Shown in pieces: positions 35,090-46,693 of a stretch of DNA of 64,000 nt. This DNA is from Roridomyces roridus (Eukaryota > Basidiomycota > Agaricomycetes > Agaricales > Mycenaceae). Under the pieces are notes generated by a model. That model was not told the origin of the DNA, made no database searches, and saw only the letters and a list, made by a program, of their open reading frames with translations. The stretch is taken from NCBI GenBank assembly GCA_029378245.1, contig JARKIF010000020.1:186001-250000 (forward strand), given 5' to 3'. Each line of letters starts with the position of its first letter. The first letter of the stretch is position 1. Made by a program: the position numbers and the translations under genes.

Positions 35090-36772
35090 TCACGGACACG
35101 CATTCCCATCACACGGAATAATCTGCTTCACACTAACCGTCTCCGGACTCATCTGCCACGGCGTCGACTGGTTGATCGCAGCGAGATTGACGGGCGCGGG
35201 CATCCGTTCAGGCGTAAGCAGCAAATCGATGCCGGGACGGAGGAGAACCCCGCGCCCACCGGCCCCGCGTGCGAAGATGTTGGGAGCTGCGAATGGGACA
35301 AAGTTGTTGGAAGCTTAATTTGAATTTAAGTAATTGGGAGTGACTAGGATAAGGGTCTCGACGCACTGAGAGGCCCGGAGGCGACATTCGTGAGGTTGAA
35401 CATGGGCACTTCATCCGCGGGGACTTGGACATTCTGATGCCCGGTCTTCTCTGCGACGAAGGAGAATACGTTGCTCACGGTGCTTTGGGTGCGTCAAAAA
35501 TCAGCGGTGCGATTCAGACTGGTCATACGCACGGGTTGGTATCCTGCCTCCCGAGACTCATCAGTTCCCAGTTGGCCTCAACAGTGCTGATGGTCGAGTA
35601 ATGTGTGTAGAGCGTATCGTCCGTGGTCCCCTTCAAATGGCTTGGTACAGCGTTGCCTGGCAGTGGCATCTTTTCAGTAAGACCGGTAGGAAGAATGAGG
35701 ACAGGCATACCCAAAGCAAGAGTGAACACCGTATTCTGCTCCGCGTGAGTCTCATTCTCATCAAACGTGAGCAGAATGAGTGTATTCTCCCCGTTGACGC
35801 GGCTATCAGCCAAGAGGGGGACGAGCCAGTACTGCATCCACTGGGCGGCAAAGTCGATCGTCGTATCGTGTGCGTCGTTAACGATGTTGGGCGTGACGAA
35901 GATCCACTGCGGGAGCGTTCCATTCACTACGTCGTTGGCAAAGTCATTGAATGTCCTGATGCGCGCAGTTCGCTCGGGGTCTTGCGCGATGGCGTCGAAG
36001 ATGGGGAGTCCGTTGTGCTTGCGCCAGTAGTACGTGTATGGAGCCTCGGAAGGCGTGGCGTAATCCGGGGCGGTGAACCTGCCGCAGGCCGCAATTAGTA
36101 TGGGGAGTAAGGACGAGGGGCGAGGACGCACGTAAAACCGTAGAACCCTGTGTTGGGCATGTTCTCCTGGTACGTCGCCCATGACACGCCACGCTCCTCC
36201 AGCAGATCGACTACAGTTGTGATATTCGGTGGGACTGAAACCATCCATCTGTCAATCCGGGACCGCAATCAAGACAGGATGAGACAGACCGTGATACATG
36301 TTATCATTGAACATTCCGAAGAAATCCCCTCCAATGGCGGCGACATCTAAATCGTGTCGTGATCAACAAGACTGATTGAAGCAAGACTGATGACAACATA
36401 CAGTTGGGTTCGGATGTGTGAGTGAGTGCGTTAAAGTTCGTGAACAGAATCCCCTCCTGTGCGATTTGCTCGAACAGAGGAGTCGAAGCCGCAGTCTAAC
36501 ATAATAGTCATGGAAAGGCAGAACGACGGTCACAATGTACGCACGGCAAAATCTGTATTCTCCAGCCACACCTGGATAATCCTGTCGAACGCTCTCCCGG
36601 GGACAACCCTCGTATCGCGGAGGGTCGTATTCGAGAAGCTCGTATAATTCGAGCTTTGCACGAGCGGTCCTGCTGAAGGGGGCGCCCACACCTGGGCTAC
36701 GGCTGCCGCAGCGAGACGCACATAGCACGAAGTGAGGAGAATCGCGGAGAGGAGTTTCGTTCTGGCGGACAT
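35090..36772 (-). CDS. Secreted acid phosphatase (PF04185 type)
   Basis: Seven exons, 455 aa: complement(35090..35313,35367..35482,35533..36078,36132..36234,36290..36346,36402..36495,36545..36772); six GT-AG introns of 49-55 bp. Signal peptide in residues 1-26 (start at 36772; an upstream in-frame Met at 36808 would bury it). Family landmarks: RIIQVWLENTDFA, HTSEPNYVAAIGGDFFG, PNITTVVDLLEERGVSW, LLTFDENETHAEQ, LKGTTDDTLYTHYST and WELMSLGRQDTNP. These match fungal secreted acid phosphatases that release phosphate from organic esters. It is a diverged relative of the phospholipase C-like gene 2 kb away on the other strand. Confidence 0.88.
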
Positions 36773-39747
36773 GAATGAATGGAGTCGATGGGGGCCCGTC
36801 GGAGACAAGGGAAAGCGTCGATAGCTATACTTGAGTCTTATACCTTGCTAAGCTATCAGGAACGCTTGTCACCGATTCACCGCATGGCTCAACCTAGTTT
36901 GTACCGTTGTTGTACAGCTCATTTTTGCTGTGTGCATCACATGGTGTGTCAACGTGCAGCTTTTCATTGGTTGAAGAACGAAGAACGCACCGGGGCCGAG
37001 GCGGCCGGGGTATAGATAGCGCGCAATCAGCGGTCTGAAATCGCTGTTGTTCATTCCTGTCATGATTTTGGGGTCGGGCTAAAGATACTTCGGGACCCGT
37101 CCCAGTGGAACCAGCGGGTGATAAACATCTGAAAGCGAGCAACTTCCGCAAGTTGGAGTTCCCGAAAGTCTGAATGCTCGTGGAGGATCTCGAAGGAGCG
37201 GGATGACGACAGAAAATGATTGACTGCCCTCGGTTTGTTAGCATCCCTCTGGGAGGCTGAGTAGTTTCCGAGAAGCACGGCAGCGGAGGAATGCGTTCTA
37301 GGTCGGGCGGGAGCAGATGAACACAAAGATAAGTTACCAGAGTCAAGCGGAAGGACCTTCTCCATCGAATGGTCTGAATTTGGGCTTGAATGGAAGTTTG
37401 ACGGTTTGACGGCCAGCCGACGGCGAGAGTGCGCGAAAGATTCACCAGTAGGCTTTAATCGGGGACGAAAAGGATGGAGGAGGATTCAGCAAGTCGGTTT
37501 GGACTTTGAAGTCAGGTCGAGCGAAGTGATCCCCAGGGTTTGAGAACGTGTCCTGGGATACGGATGGTCGATACGGGGAAAATTGAAGGGCGGCCCGGAG
37601 CACTTAGCATTTAAGCCATGGGTGTCCCACAAAGTCCGGATTCAATGGTGCAATCGTCTGAGCCGGAGAAGGTGAAATCAACAGGGAGCTTCCGGAGGAC
37701 GTGAGAGTATGAGGTGAGTCTGCGTCTGTATCGTCGCACGGAGAGGCGCCCAATTAGAGCAAAGATGTCGGGCAGAGGGGTGCATAAACAAGCTTGCCAT
37801 CGGTAGTGGAGGATTTGGAGGAACTGGCTGACGTGGGACGGCCGCCCCTGGTCGGCAAGCCGTCGACGTTGGCGCGGCTGACGAGCGCATTGCAGTATTT
37901 GGGGTCTTTGACGAGTGGAGCCAAGGCAGGGTTGTTTTCGATAGGGCCTCAGTTTTGAGTGAATGAGGCCGCGCTTCAACTTCAAGGACTGTACTATCTC
38001 CAGAGTAGAGAGACCTTGCGAGGCGAGGAGTACTTGACGGTTGGAGCACATAGTGCGTTTCCGTGAGGACGGTGGAGCGGACAGATTCGATTCACCTGCT
38101 CACAGGCTGTCGGTCACTCATGGAAGATGAGAGCAAAGAGGGAAGTGCTACGTCAGCTGATCGCAATGCAATCGATGATCGGCGTCAAATCGGCGTAAGG
38201 GCCGATGGCGGGCCGGGCGCGGCCGGGCCCCGAACTGCACACTCACAGGTCCGACTCGGATGCATCCAGGACCGTACCTACGCCGGTCAATAACCCGAGA
38301 ACTGCCCTCCCCGCAAGAATCAGAGGCAGGGAAGCCTGGTCAGGTTCGATCCCTGATGTGGCAATTGATGTGCTGTACATGCAACTCTTTTGAACATTTG
38401 AAGTTTGGAACTGGCCAGCGAATAATCGAATCAGAACTTGACTTATACAAGATCTCCGACGGCACGACCGCAGCAACCTTCGCAGTGCTCAGCACAATCG
38501 GGTTCCAGCAGAGGGCACCTGTTCGATTCAGGGTGAAGTCGTAAGGGCGTCCGCTATGGATTTTTGAATCCAGTCATCGGAGTAATCACAGTGCGCAGCA
38601 GGCTTTTTTTGCACTGGGGAAAACAGAGCACAGGGCCGAGTGTAAATTGCTGCTCTGAATTTATATAACGCCCGAGATGGAGGGACAACACGAAGGCTCG
38701 AAGTTGCCTGGACAAGTTTATCGTCCAGTTCGTGAGCTTCCTTGGATGGTGTGATATTGGGCTCGGGTTCGACTCCCGCCGTTCACTTACACGGTCCGCA
38801 GCTCTTTTGCTTGAGCCTCGCTTGCGTATGTCCCTTGTGAAACGGCTGCGAACTTTGAACCGGTCTGGCAATGGGGAGAAAGGCGCTCAGTTGCGCTGGT
38901 CTTGGTCTTCCCACCTTTCTCACCATCCATCACCATCCAACTTCACAGTTCATAACTGCAAATGCGAGTCTCTAGATTGGTAGAGTAGTGTATCAAGTGG
39001 CCCGCCCGGTTAGCCCGGGTTCGAATCCCATTGCAAGCCATGGGTGCAAATGAAAGAGACACAGATTTTTGCGTGTTGTAGCTGGGCGGGCGTCAGCAAA
39101 TTCTGGTTCGACTCTGCAAATATTTCCCGCATTCAAATTCCACGGCTTCAACCGCACTGCGTATGCCTGTGTACCGGTATGCGTCCAAAACCTCACGTCG
39201 TGCCTGTTCGATTCAAGCGCTTCCCAATATGAGCGGTCCATGCCAACTCAATTTTTGTTCACCTGTTTGCAGACCTAGAAAACTCGAAACACGACGAATG
39301 TGAGAGCATCAGCGTTCCTCGTACTACGACTGAGCCGGCCGCCAGGAGGTACGTACGTAGAAATGTAGGCGGAATTTGACTTGCCCGAAACTTTCAAACG
39401 AATTCAGTGAGACCCAGTCGAGATAAGCGAACACTGTAGACAAGAATTACAATTCGCCCTTCGGTAGGAGCAATACATAGTATCAACTGTATTGTACATT
39501 TTTCAACAGCAGAGTATGCGACTAGACGAGGATAACGTACAAAGCGGAAAGCCAAGATGATGAGATACAATCAAGATGATGGATGCGCGAGAGACGATGA
39601 GATGAGCTGGGTCGATTGTATATGCAAGTGGAGATAATGTATGATTGCAAGAAATGAGGATTGTGGGGGACGAGGTGAGGTGAGTGGAATGAATAGAGTA
39701 CGGCAGATGGAGATGGTGATGTGATAGCAAGAAACGGGGAGGGGAGC
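36773..39747. other. 3-kb interval with tRNA-like fragments, no supported gene
   Basis: Dense in B-box-like sites on the + strand: GGTTCGATCCC near 38344, GTTCGATTC near 38521, GGTTCGACTCCC near 38767, GGTTCGAATCCC near 39019, GGTTCGACTC near 39104, GTTCGATTC near 39208. The (-) frames at 37611-38051 include GLSTLEIVQSLKLKRG and ANVDGLPTRGGRP in different frames and may be a gene relic. Confidence 0.4.
38959..39034 (+). other. tRNA-like unit with D-arm and T-arm, poor anticodon arm
   Basis: TGCAAATG at the 5' end can pair imperfectly with CATTGCA at the 3' end. A D-arm-like hairpin CTCT-AGATTGGT-AGAG and a T-arm core GGGTTCGAATCCC are in tRNA order and spacing. The anticodon arm does not fold well, so this is more likely a tRNA pseudogene or SINE head than a working tRNA. 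Confidence 0.4.
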
Positions 39748-41644
39748 CTAGGGATCTGACGAAGAACCCGGGACGAGCCAATAACTGGGCAGCATCATCG
39801 TCATCTCGTCGAGGTACCAATACCTCTCTTTCTTCTCGTCCTCTGGCGCACCCTTGGACACAAGCTCCACCCACGTCCCACCCAAACCCATCCCAACAGA
39901 AAGCATCCCAGCCGTCTGCGCGCTAACGAGTACCGTGATCTTGTCCGTACGCACATCATGCGACTTCCGCCCGGGGTTGCGAACCATCTTGGGTTCAGAG
40001 AGCACCGGCGGATTCGGCCCACCATCCGGAACCCCAGCCCAATTCATCCACGGCGCAAACACCATACGGTGGAGCTTCCCTTCTAACGCACGCTCGACCG
40101 CCTCTGCATCAGACGCAGTTCCAGCCGCGGGAGAAGGCGGGTAAATGGCCTTGATACGGCGAACGGACGACTCGACGACTCCCGAGGTATGCGTATCGGG
40201 GAGCAAGGCACCGACTTGGCCCACCATAGGCAAGAGTGAGGGCGGTGCAGCAGGCGCCCAAGCATCCTCCGCGGGTGCACCAGGACTGTCCCATTCGTTC
40301 GAGACGTCCACTGGGTCGTCTTCGGCGGGGAGGACATCATCTTTGTTGATGAGCACGACATTCTCTTTCTCGAGCACGGATTCAAAGGTGGCGTCGTCGC
40401 TGGGGTTGGGCTTGACGCGCTTGCGGTTGGGCTCGCTCTCGTCGTCTGAGAATTCGTCCAGAAAGCGGCCGACGAATCCCTGACATGCACGAGAAAAGTC
40501 GTCCGGGATCGCCTTGGAGATCTTGGACGTCATGGGAAGCTCCGTAGCTGCGACGTCGATGGTGACCAGCGCAGCGCGCAGACTGCGCTCCGAGGCCTCA
40601 TCGGGTAGGACGTGGTTTCTGAGGAGGTAGTTGACGAAGAAGCGGAGGAGATGGGGGGCGTTGACGAGGTTGCGGTCAGACCTAGAGTGTCGTCAGTTAA
40701 GTCGCAAGAGACAGAGTAGTACACACCAGATGATGCCCTCATTTTTCATGTACGACGACAAGAAGATTTGGATGCCGCGCGCAGGGTCCTGCAGGAAGTG
40801 GGCTGCCTTGGCGTCCTTCTCAGCACGGGCAGCATCAAGGAGACCACGAATCTCCACGTCGTCCTGCACGACGACGGCTTTCTTGCCATACAGCTCATAC
40901 GGGGCGCGAGGACGGAGACGGTGGAACTTGCGATCCCCACCACCACGATTCTGAGACTGGTCCTCGAAGTCGTCATCGGAGACAGGCTCATCGTCTTCAT
41001 CATCGGCGAGCTTGTCGGATGCACGGTGCCACACTGGCGTTGTACCCAGCAGACCTGCGAAGATTCTAAACTGCAGTGATGGATGGTCAGGATAAAAGAG
41101 ATCGGAGACGATCGCAGAGACAGACCTGGTCCCAGAGCCATTGGACATTGGTGGAAAGTGGAGGAAACTTGCGATATCTGCTCCCATTAGTCGATATGAA
41201 ACACAAAGGAAGACGAGACGACGCACTTGTGAAAATCGGATGCAGCCTGATGAAAACGATCTACAGGTGCAGCGTTCCTGGGCGTCCTTAAGGAGAATCT
41301 CCAGAGGGCAGACAGACGACTCACGCATCGTACGGCCCATGATTCCTTAAATCCTCCCCCTCCGCCCAATCCTCCCACCACTCCTTCCTAAACGCCGGCC
41401 TTGCAGCCCTCATCTCTTTCGCACTCTTCCTCGGTCTCTCAGGATTCGTCTTGGACACATCCGTATCATGCTTGACACGTAAAGCAATCGTCGGGATCCC
41501 CAGACCGTCTCTCTCAATGCCATCTTCGCCGTCAGAGGCGCGGATACCGTGTTCGATGAATTGGCTGAAGGGGATGATCGTGACCCCCGCTGGGGCGACG
41601 GGGAAAAAGACTGAGTGCGCGGGGCGGTTTGGGGGCGACGACAT
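39748..41644 (-). CDS. Candidate Argonaute siRNA chaperone subunit (Arb1-like)
   Basis: Five exons, 566 aa: complement(39748..40681,40727..41070,41126..41177,41227..41277,41325..41644); introns 45-55 bp. The core includes RPAFRKEWWEDWAEG, FHQAASDFH, FPPLSTNVQWLWDQFRIFAGLLGTTPVW split by intron 3 after DQ, PYELYGKKAVVVQDDVEIRG, IFLSSYMKNEGIIW, LVNAPHLLRFFVNYLLRNHV, and a C-terminal TGVVESSVRRIK and ERYWYLDEMTMMLPSYW. From memory of fungal proteins this architecture fits the Arb1 subunit of the ARC complex, which loads duplex siRNA into Argonaute for heterochromatin silencing. Acidic insertions are typical low-complexity linkers. Family assignment is a recollection, not a search result. Confidence 0.7.
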
Positions 41645-41833
41645 GGTGGTGCAAAGCGAAGAAGGAAGAACTCGATGGAAGCTTTTGGGCGTTTGTGTTC
41701 CGCGTTTATCATTTACTGATCCGTGATCCGGATAAGAACAAACATGATTTTACTGACTCACTATAGCTGACCAGGGACGGGCGAACAGAGGTGCTTCCGA
41801 GTCAAATCACGGTCTCAAATTTCAATGTTGACC

Positions 41834-41970
41834 CGGATACCGTGTTCGATGAATTGGCTGAAGGGGATGATCGTGACCCCCGCTGGGGGTTCGGGGAAGG
41901 ACACTGAGTGCGAGGGGCGGTTTGGGGATGCTGGCGATGACAATGACATGGTGGTGCAAGCGAAGAAGGA
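41834..41970 (-). repeat. Tandem partial copy of the Arb1-like gene's 5' end
   Basis: This stretch repeats 41541-41666 (start codon and first roughly 35 codons of the Arb1-like gene) with few changes, about 290 bp upstream of it in the same orientation. The copy still carries an ATG but its frame does not lead into a gene. It is a local duplication that may alter promoter or start choice. Confidence 0.75.
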
Positions 41971-42255
41971 GTGATTTGTTGACCCGCCATCCTTGATCCG
42001 ACGGGTTCAACGGATGTAAGTAAGTAGGTATGTATGGCCTGATACAACTCCTGCTTTCGCCCATCTGGACTTCACACTCGCCGATGCTGACTACCTCGAA
42101 AGCCAACTCTGCTTTGACTCCCTGGCTGATCTCGGATACCTAGAAAATCAAATTGGAGCAGATGCTCGTTCGATTCGGCGCTGGTCTGTGTCTTCTCACG
42201 CAGTCTTTTCATTTTTCCCAGTAGCAGTCCTTGCCCATGTCATTATCCTACTTAT

Positions 42256-43758
42256 TTAGTTAGCGAGCTCCTTCAAGGCAGCCTCACCCGCCTTCCCCTC
42301 AAGCAAGTACGTTCTCAACCCATCCGGCAGCAAAACCATTCCATTTTCGACGCTCTCGACGAATTCCCGGGGAGTCTTTATCGCCACAACGCGGAGCGAC
42401 CCGAGATTCTGAGATTTATGGCAGCGCGACTGCACCATGGACCAGAACGACGCATCGATGTCCTTTTGCAGTCCCTTGCAGATACACACCAGTGATTTCA
42501 GCCGTGGGCACAGATTCCCGGTCGAATCATCGTCTAGATCTGCTATCGTCATCGCAGTCCACACTTCCCCCATGTCCGGTGCACCGCACGTTATCCCCAG
42601 GGTCTTGAGAGCGGGGGCCTGTTTGAGGACGTTTACGATCTCCTCCGCCGTTGTGACACTATAGTTATCATCCAGGAAGAGGCTGATCAAGGATTGGCCG
42701 GAGGAGGAGCGCTGGAGAAACGTTGGGACAGCGTCGTGTGGCGAGCGGACGGTTAGACTCTTGAGAGCAGTCCCGGCCGTGACGTGCTCCAAGATATTCG
42801 ATTCGCCAGAATCGCTCAACGTCAATCGACGCAGGTGCGGCAGGATGGCGTGTCTGCCGGCATCATACTCGGGAAGGTCAGACACCCCTACGAACCCCAA
42901 GTCGCATTCGACCAGTTTCGGCGCGGCGAGGAGGACGTCGAAATGTTGTTGTGCTGTATACGCGGCTCGGTAATAGGTAATTTGGTGCCAAGGAGCAGAA
43001 GGTATGCTCGGGGAGGGCACACTGAAATTGCTGTCTGTGAGGGTCAATTTACGCAGAGCAGGGGCCTTGGAGAGGTAGCTGTGTTGTTCGCCAGAGTTTA
43101 TGTTCTCCTGAGACAACGCGAATTTGTACAGCCGCGGAATCCGGTTGGCCATCCGGTTGTACATGCTGGCGAGCGCGGGCACAAGTTGCGCCGAGCCTCT
43201 GAAAGTCACACGCAGGCCGCTCCAGCGATGAGAATGCTGCAGGAGTGGGTCGAGCAGGGTTTTATGATGGTCAACCGACTCGCGGGACCGCACGTTGATA
43301 CGGACTTCTAGAGTTGCGATGCCGGATCGCGCCAGTTGGGTTTCAATCATGGATAGCGGATAAATCGTTTCGAGGATAGGGGTCTGAGGCTCGTGAATCC
43401 TGATGTGGCGCCAGAGGAATGGGGTAGAGAGCGCCGCATTGCGCCAGCTCCTGCAGATATGGCCCAGACGCCACGGCGGGGATTCAATGCGGCACGGTCC
43501 GACCCTCCGCTCGTGGGAGACATAGGTGAAGATATGGGAGAGCAATTCGCCTGGTATATGGCGAACGAGGGACAGAAGGGCGAGGTGCGCCTGGAAGGAG
43601 CGGTCCAACTCGTCGAGCTCTGGGCGTGGAAAAGGCAAGGCTTTCATTTCATTCAGCTGCTGGCGGTGCTCATCCAGGAACTGGTGGATGAGTGCGGTTT
43701 CTCGTTCGTCCAGAGGGTCATTGGATTCCAACAGATGAACGACTGGAGAAGATGGCAT
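42256..43758 (-). CDS. F-box protein, copy 2
   Basis: Intronless, 500 aa. Start at 43758 (MPSSPVVHLLESND) by alignment with copies 1 and 3; the in-frame Met at 43815 adds 19 unlikely residues. F-box core IPGELLSHIFTY, then CRSWRNAALSTPFLWRHI, MIETQLARSGIATLEV, YLSKAPALRKLTLTDSN and LFLDDNYSVTTAEEIVNVL, the same block order as the other copies. It reads open to a C-terminus of EGKAGEAALKEL. Presumed SCF adaptor; substrate unknown. Confidence 0.88.
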   Translation of the reverse strand: MPSSPVVHLLESNDPLDERETALIHQFLDEHRQQLNEMKALPFPRPELDELDRSFQAHLALLSLVRHIPGELLSHIFTYVSHERRVGPCRIESPPWRLGHICRSWRNAALSTPFLWRHIRIHEPQTPILETIYPLSMIETQLARSGIATLEVRINVRSRESVDHHKTLLDPLLQHSHRWSGLRVTFRGSAQLVPALASMYNRMANRIPRLYKFALSQENINSGEQHSYLSKAPALRKLTLTDSNFSVPSPSIPSAPWHQITYYRAAYTAQQHFDVLLAAPKLVECDLGFVGVSDLPEYDAGRHAILPHLRRLTLSDSGESNILEHVTAGTALKSLTVRSPHDAVPTFLQRSSSGQSLISLFLDDNYSVTTAEEIVNVLKQAPALKTLGITCGAPDMGEVWTAMTIADLDDDSTGNLCPRLKSLVCICKGLQKDIDASFWSMVQSRCHKSQNLGSLRVVAIKTPREFVESVENGMVLLPDGLRTYLLEGKAGEAALKELAN

Positions 43759-45271
43759 TCTCTGTCGGCCGTCAGACAAGAGATTTGAATTCCACTGTGC
43801 ACTCACCCGGGTCAATGTGAACGGCCTGGTATCGTGGACGAAGGAGAGACAAAGGAGGGAGATGACTTATGACTCAGATCATGATGCTCGATCGACGGAT
43901 CGCAGGCGAGTTGACATCATTGATCCAATACAATGCCGAACAAGGGGTGGTACCGGATCAAAGTCGGTACAGGTATTCAAACCTTGCTCAGCAGGCGAGA
44001 TACAGAATTGGTTGCACAAAGATATAGATACCGTTACGCTGGAGGATTAGATGGGCAAAAAACAGTCACGTGTGACCCCGATAACCCCGATTACCCGAAT
44101 CGAACAGGGCGGCCGGGTAAGCGGGGCCAATGGCAAGGACAATCTACGTGCCTTGCATTTGGGATTGCAGTCGACAGCAACACGCACGGTGGGAGATGAA
44201 AGAGGATAAATTTCGACCGGATGGCTCGATTGAACGGGTCATCGGAATGATCACACCGGGTCGCAGTATTCAGACTTCAGTTTTGGAAAGATAGACTCAG
44301 GTCGACGCGGTATGTTCGGCAAATAAAAGGACGGCGAGCAGTGTATGTTAAAGGATAGCGAGCCGCAGAGCGCCAGCAAAGACGATGTGGGGAGAGCTCC
44401 GGGATTCGCCCGAGGTGAGAGACTAGTCAGGTACAGACTCTTTTGAGAGCAAAGGACAGTTGCTTTTAATATGACCCTGGTCGAAAAAAGGCGTCAGTTT
44501 TAGGATCGAAAGCTCGAGCAAGACGGCACACGCACGTACTCCCCGCAAGCGTGGCATCGACGGGGCATTGGACAATCTTTGGATATATGACCCTCGTATC
44601 CACAATGAAAACTGGCAGAATGAGGAGAGAGCCCTCTGAGGCAAAACAACGACGCACCAGATCTTGGGTGCGTTCCTCAGCTCATTCAGCCATTGGGAGT
44701 CGACAGTAGGGCAGTCCACGCGCTGAATTGTAAGAGAAATCAGCCAAGGAGAGTCGGGATGAGAGGGTGCGATGGCGCACCTTGTGTCCCTCGATACCAC
44801 ATGCATGACACACTACGGGGTATGCGCACTCTTCGACGAGATGCCCTGGTTCCCAGCCTGTTGTCCGATGGTTGAGATGACGAGCTCATGGGAGTGACCA
44901 CCTACAATTCTTACTTTGAGCCGTCAGTAAGGTAAGTAGTCTAAGATGACACGGCCGGAGCACGTACTTACCACATTTTGGCGAAGCGGTTGCGGGAGGA
45001 GAGACCTCGGATAGTCAAAGAAAAGGTACCCGGCAAACGCCGCGTGGTTCTGCGGTGAGTGTAGGCACGTAGAGCTCGGATCAAGAAGGACATGGTGGTG
45101 GCATTTGGCAAGAAGAGATTTTCGGATCAAAAAAACACGTGCACGCAGCACAGCCTCGTCGCGGAGTCTCCTCCTGCCACCACTCAGCACTGCGCCCGCG
45201 GTAAAAGCAGCGCGCGCCGCCTGTCGATCTCTGTAAAGTTGACGCCGTCTGCCTTCCTCTCTGAATTCAAG
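43759..45271. other. Intergenic, one tRNA-like site
   Basis: A CCCGAATCGAACAGGG motif near 44097 belongs to the dispersed tRNA-like family. The (-) frame at 44423-44806 has no recognisable domain. Nothing else is supported. Confidence 0.4.
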
Positions 45272-46465
45272 ATGTCTGTCCCCGCCTTTCCGCCGGAGCT
45301 GGACGAGCAGATCATAGACCATCTGCACCTGGACAAGCCTGCCTTGGCTGTATGCGCTCTTGTGTGCCAGAGTTGGATGTATTCCAGCCGCTACCATCTC
45401 TTCGGATCGCTCCTTCTGCGGGGTGATGCATGGGGAAGACTCATACAACTCCTCGAGTCTCCCCGAGTAACCTTCGTCCCCTACATCCGTGACCTAGTCC
45501 TTTCGGGCTGCGACGACAACAAAAATCTCAATCAGCACATCCCTCAACTCCCTACCTTTCCTTCTCTCGCCCGTCTCCGGATGTCGCACCTGGCGTGGAC
45601 GGACCTATCACCCAGCGCCACCGAGCCTTTTCTCCAAGCCTTTTCCGCTACGACAAATCTCACACTTCACTTCGTCAAATTTTCCACGATACGAGAACTG
45701 GTGGAACTCGTCTCGGGGCTCCCTCGTCTCCAACAGATAACAATCGTCGCGACCTTCCTCGATAAGTCGAACCCCGATTTCGGCACCCATCCGCCCGTCG
45801 CGCACGCCCTCACAGATGTGAGCTTCAGGACGGGGCCAGGCAGAGCCGGGGACTCTTACGAAGCCTTCATATCCTGGCTCAAATCCAGCTCATCCAGGAT
45901 CCACGCGCTCCACCTAGGCGCGCTACGCGGCGCCACCCTCCCCGCCGTCAGCCAACTACTGCATTCACTAGGTCCCAGTCTCGAAGACCTGGATCTCTCA
46001 CTTCTCTACCGTGTCCCAGCCGGCGCGTCTTCTTCTTCTCTTCTTCCTCGTATATCAACACGATTCATGACCAGCGGAAATCGACACCTGAGCTCCAACA
46101 CCCACCTACGCCGTCTCGGCATCCACGTCAGCCTCCGACGATTCCACCTCGTCCGCGGTCCTATGAACACCCCCTGGGCCCTCCTTTCCGCCGTCCGTTC
46201 CCCTCTCGCCACTCTCACAATCGAGCTCACCGTCGACGCCGTCGTTGTGCTCGATAACATGGACTGGAATTGCCTCAACACGACCTTGTTGGGGGGCGAG
46301 CAGTTCCGCGGGCTCAGACGGCTGGAGTTTATTGTTGTGCTTTTGAATGAGGGGGATGAGGAAGGGGCGTTGGAGGCTGGGATTCGGGCACGCGTTCCTG
46401 AGTTGGACGCGAGGGGTATTGTGGAGGTTGTACAGAAGAATCCGGGTTGGGGGGAAGCTTCTTGA
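45272..46465 (+). CDS. F-box/LRR-like protein with an exonised intron
   Basis: 397 aa as one open frame. Start at 45272 (MSVPAFPPELDEQIIDHL), followed by the F-box-like ALAVCALVCQSWMYSSRYHLF and leucine-rich segments. The relic at 1761-2626 aligns over the C-terminal part and has a real intron where this gene has 46023-46074: here the donor is GCGCGT instead of GTACGT, while the acceptor CATGACCAG is kept. Splicing as a GC-AG intron would hit a stop within six codons. Reading through keeps the frame because about 10 bp are also missing just downstream. The peptide ASSSSLLPRISTRFMTS is therefore former intron. A 17-residue insert (VAHALTDVSFRTGPGRA) also distinguishes this copy. Confidence 0.8.
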   Translation: MSVPAFPPELDEQIIDHLHLDKPALAVCALVCQSWMYSSRYHLFGSLLLRGDAWGRLIQLLESPRVTFVPYIRDLVLSGCDDNKNLNQHIPQLPTFPSLARLRMSHLAWTDLSPSATEPFLQAFSATTNLTLHFVKFSTIRELVELVSGLPRLQQITIVATFLDKSNPDFGTHPPVAHALTDVSFRTGPGRAGDSYEAFISWLKSSSSRIHALHLGALRGATLPAVSQLLHSLGPSLEDLDLSLLYRVPAGASSSSLLPRISTRFMTSGNRHLSSNTHLRRLGIHVSLRRFHLVRGPMNTPWALLSAVRSPLATLTIELTVDAVVVLDNMDWNCLNTTLLGGEQFRGLRRLEFIVVLLNEGDEEGALEAGIRARVPELDARGIVEVVQKNPGWGEAS

Positions 46466-46693
46466 ATTGTAGGAAACCCAATTTCATTCTTGCAAGTACT
46501 ACACAAAATCATATCATCGTCGTTCAAGAGAAGCGGCCATCCAAATGCCCGACAGCCCGAGGTTTTGAAGTGAAGAGGAACCAATTTCATTTTGTACTAA
46601 GTACTGTAGTAACTATATATTCGAGCTGTTCTTAAGAGCAAGCTTAAATAGAATAGTACTTGGTCTAAGTGTACTCGACGAAGCAAATAAAAT

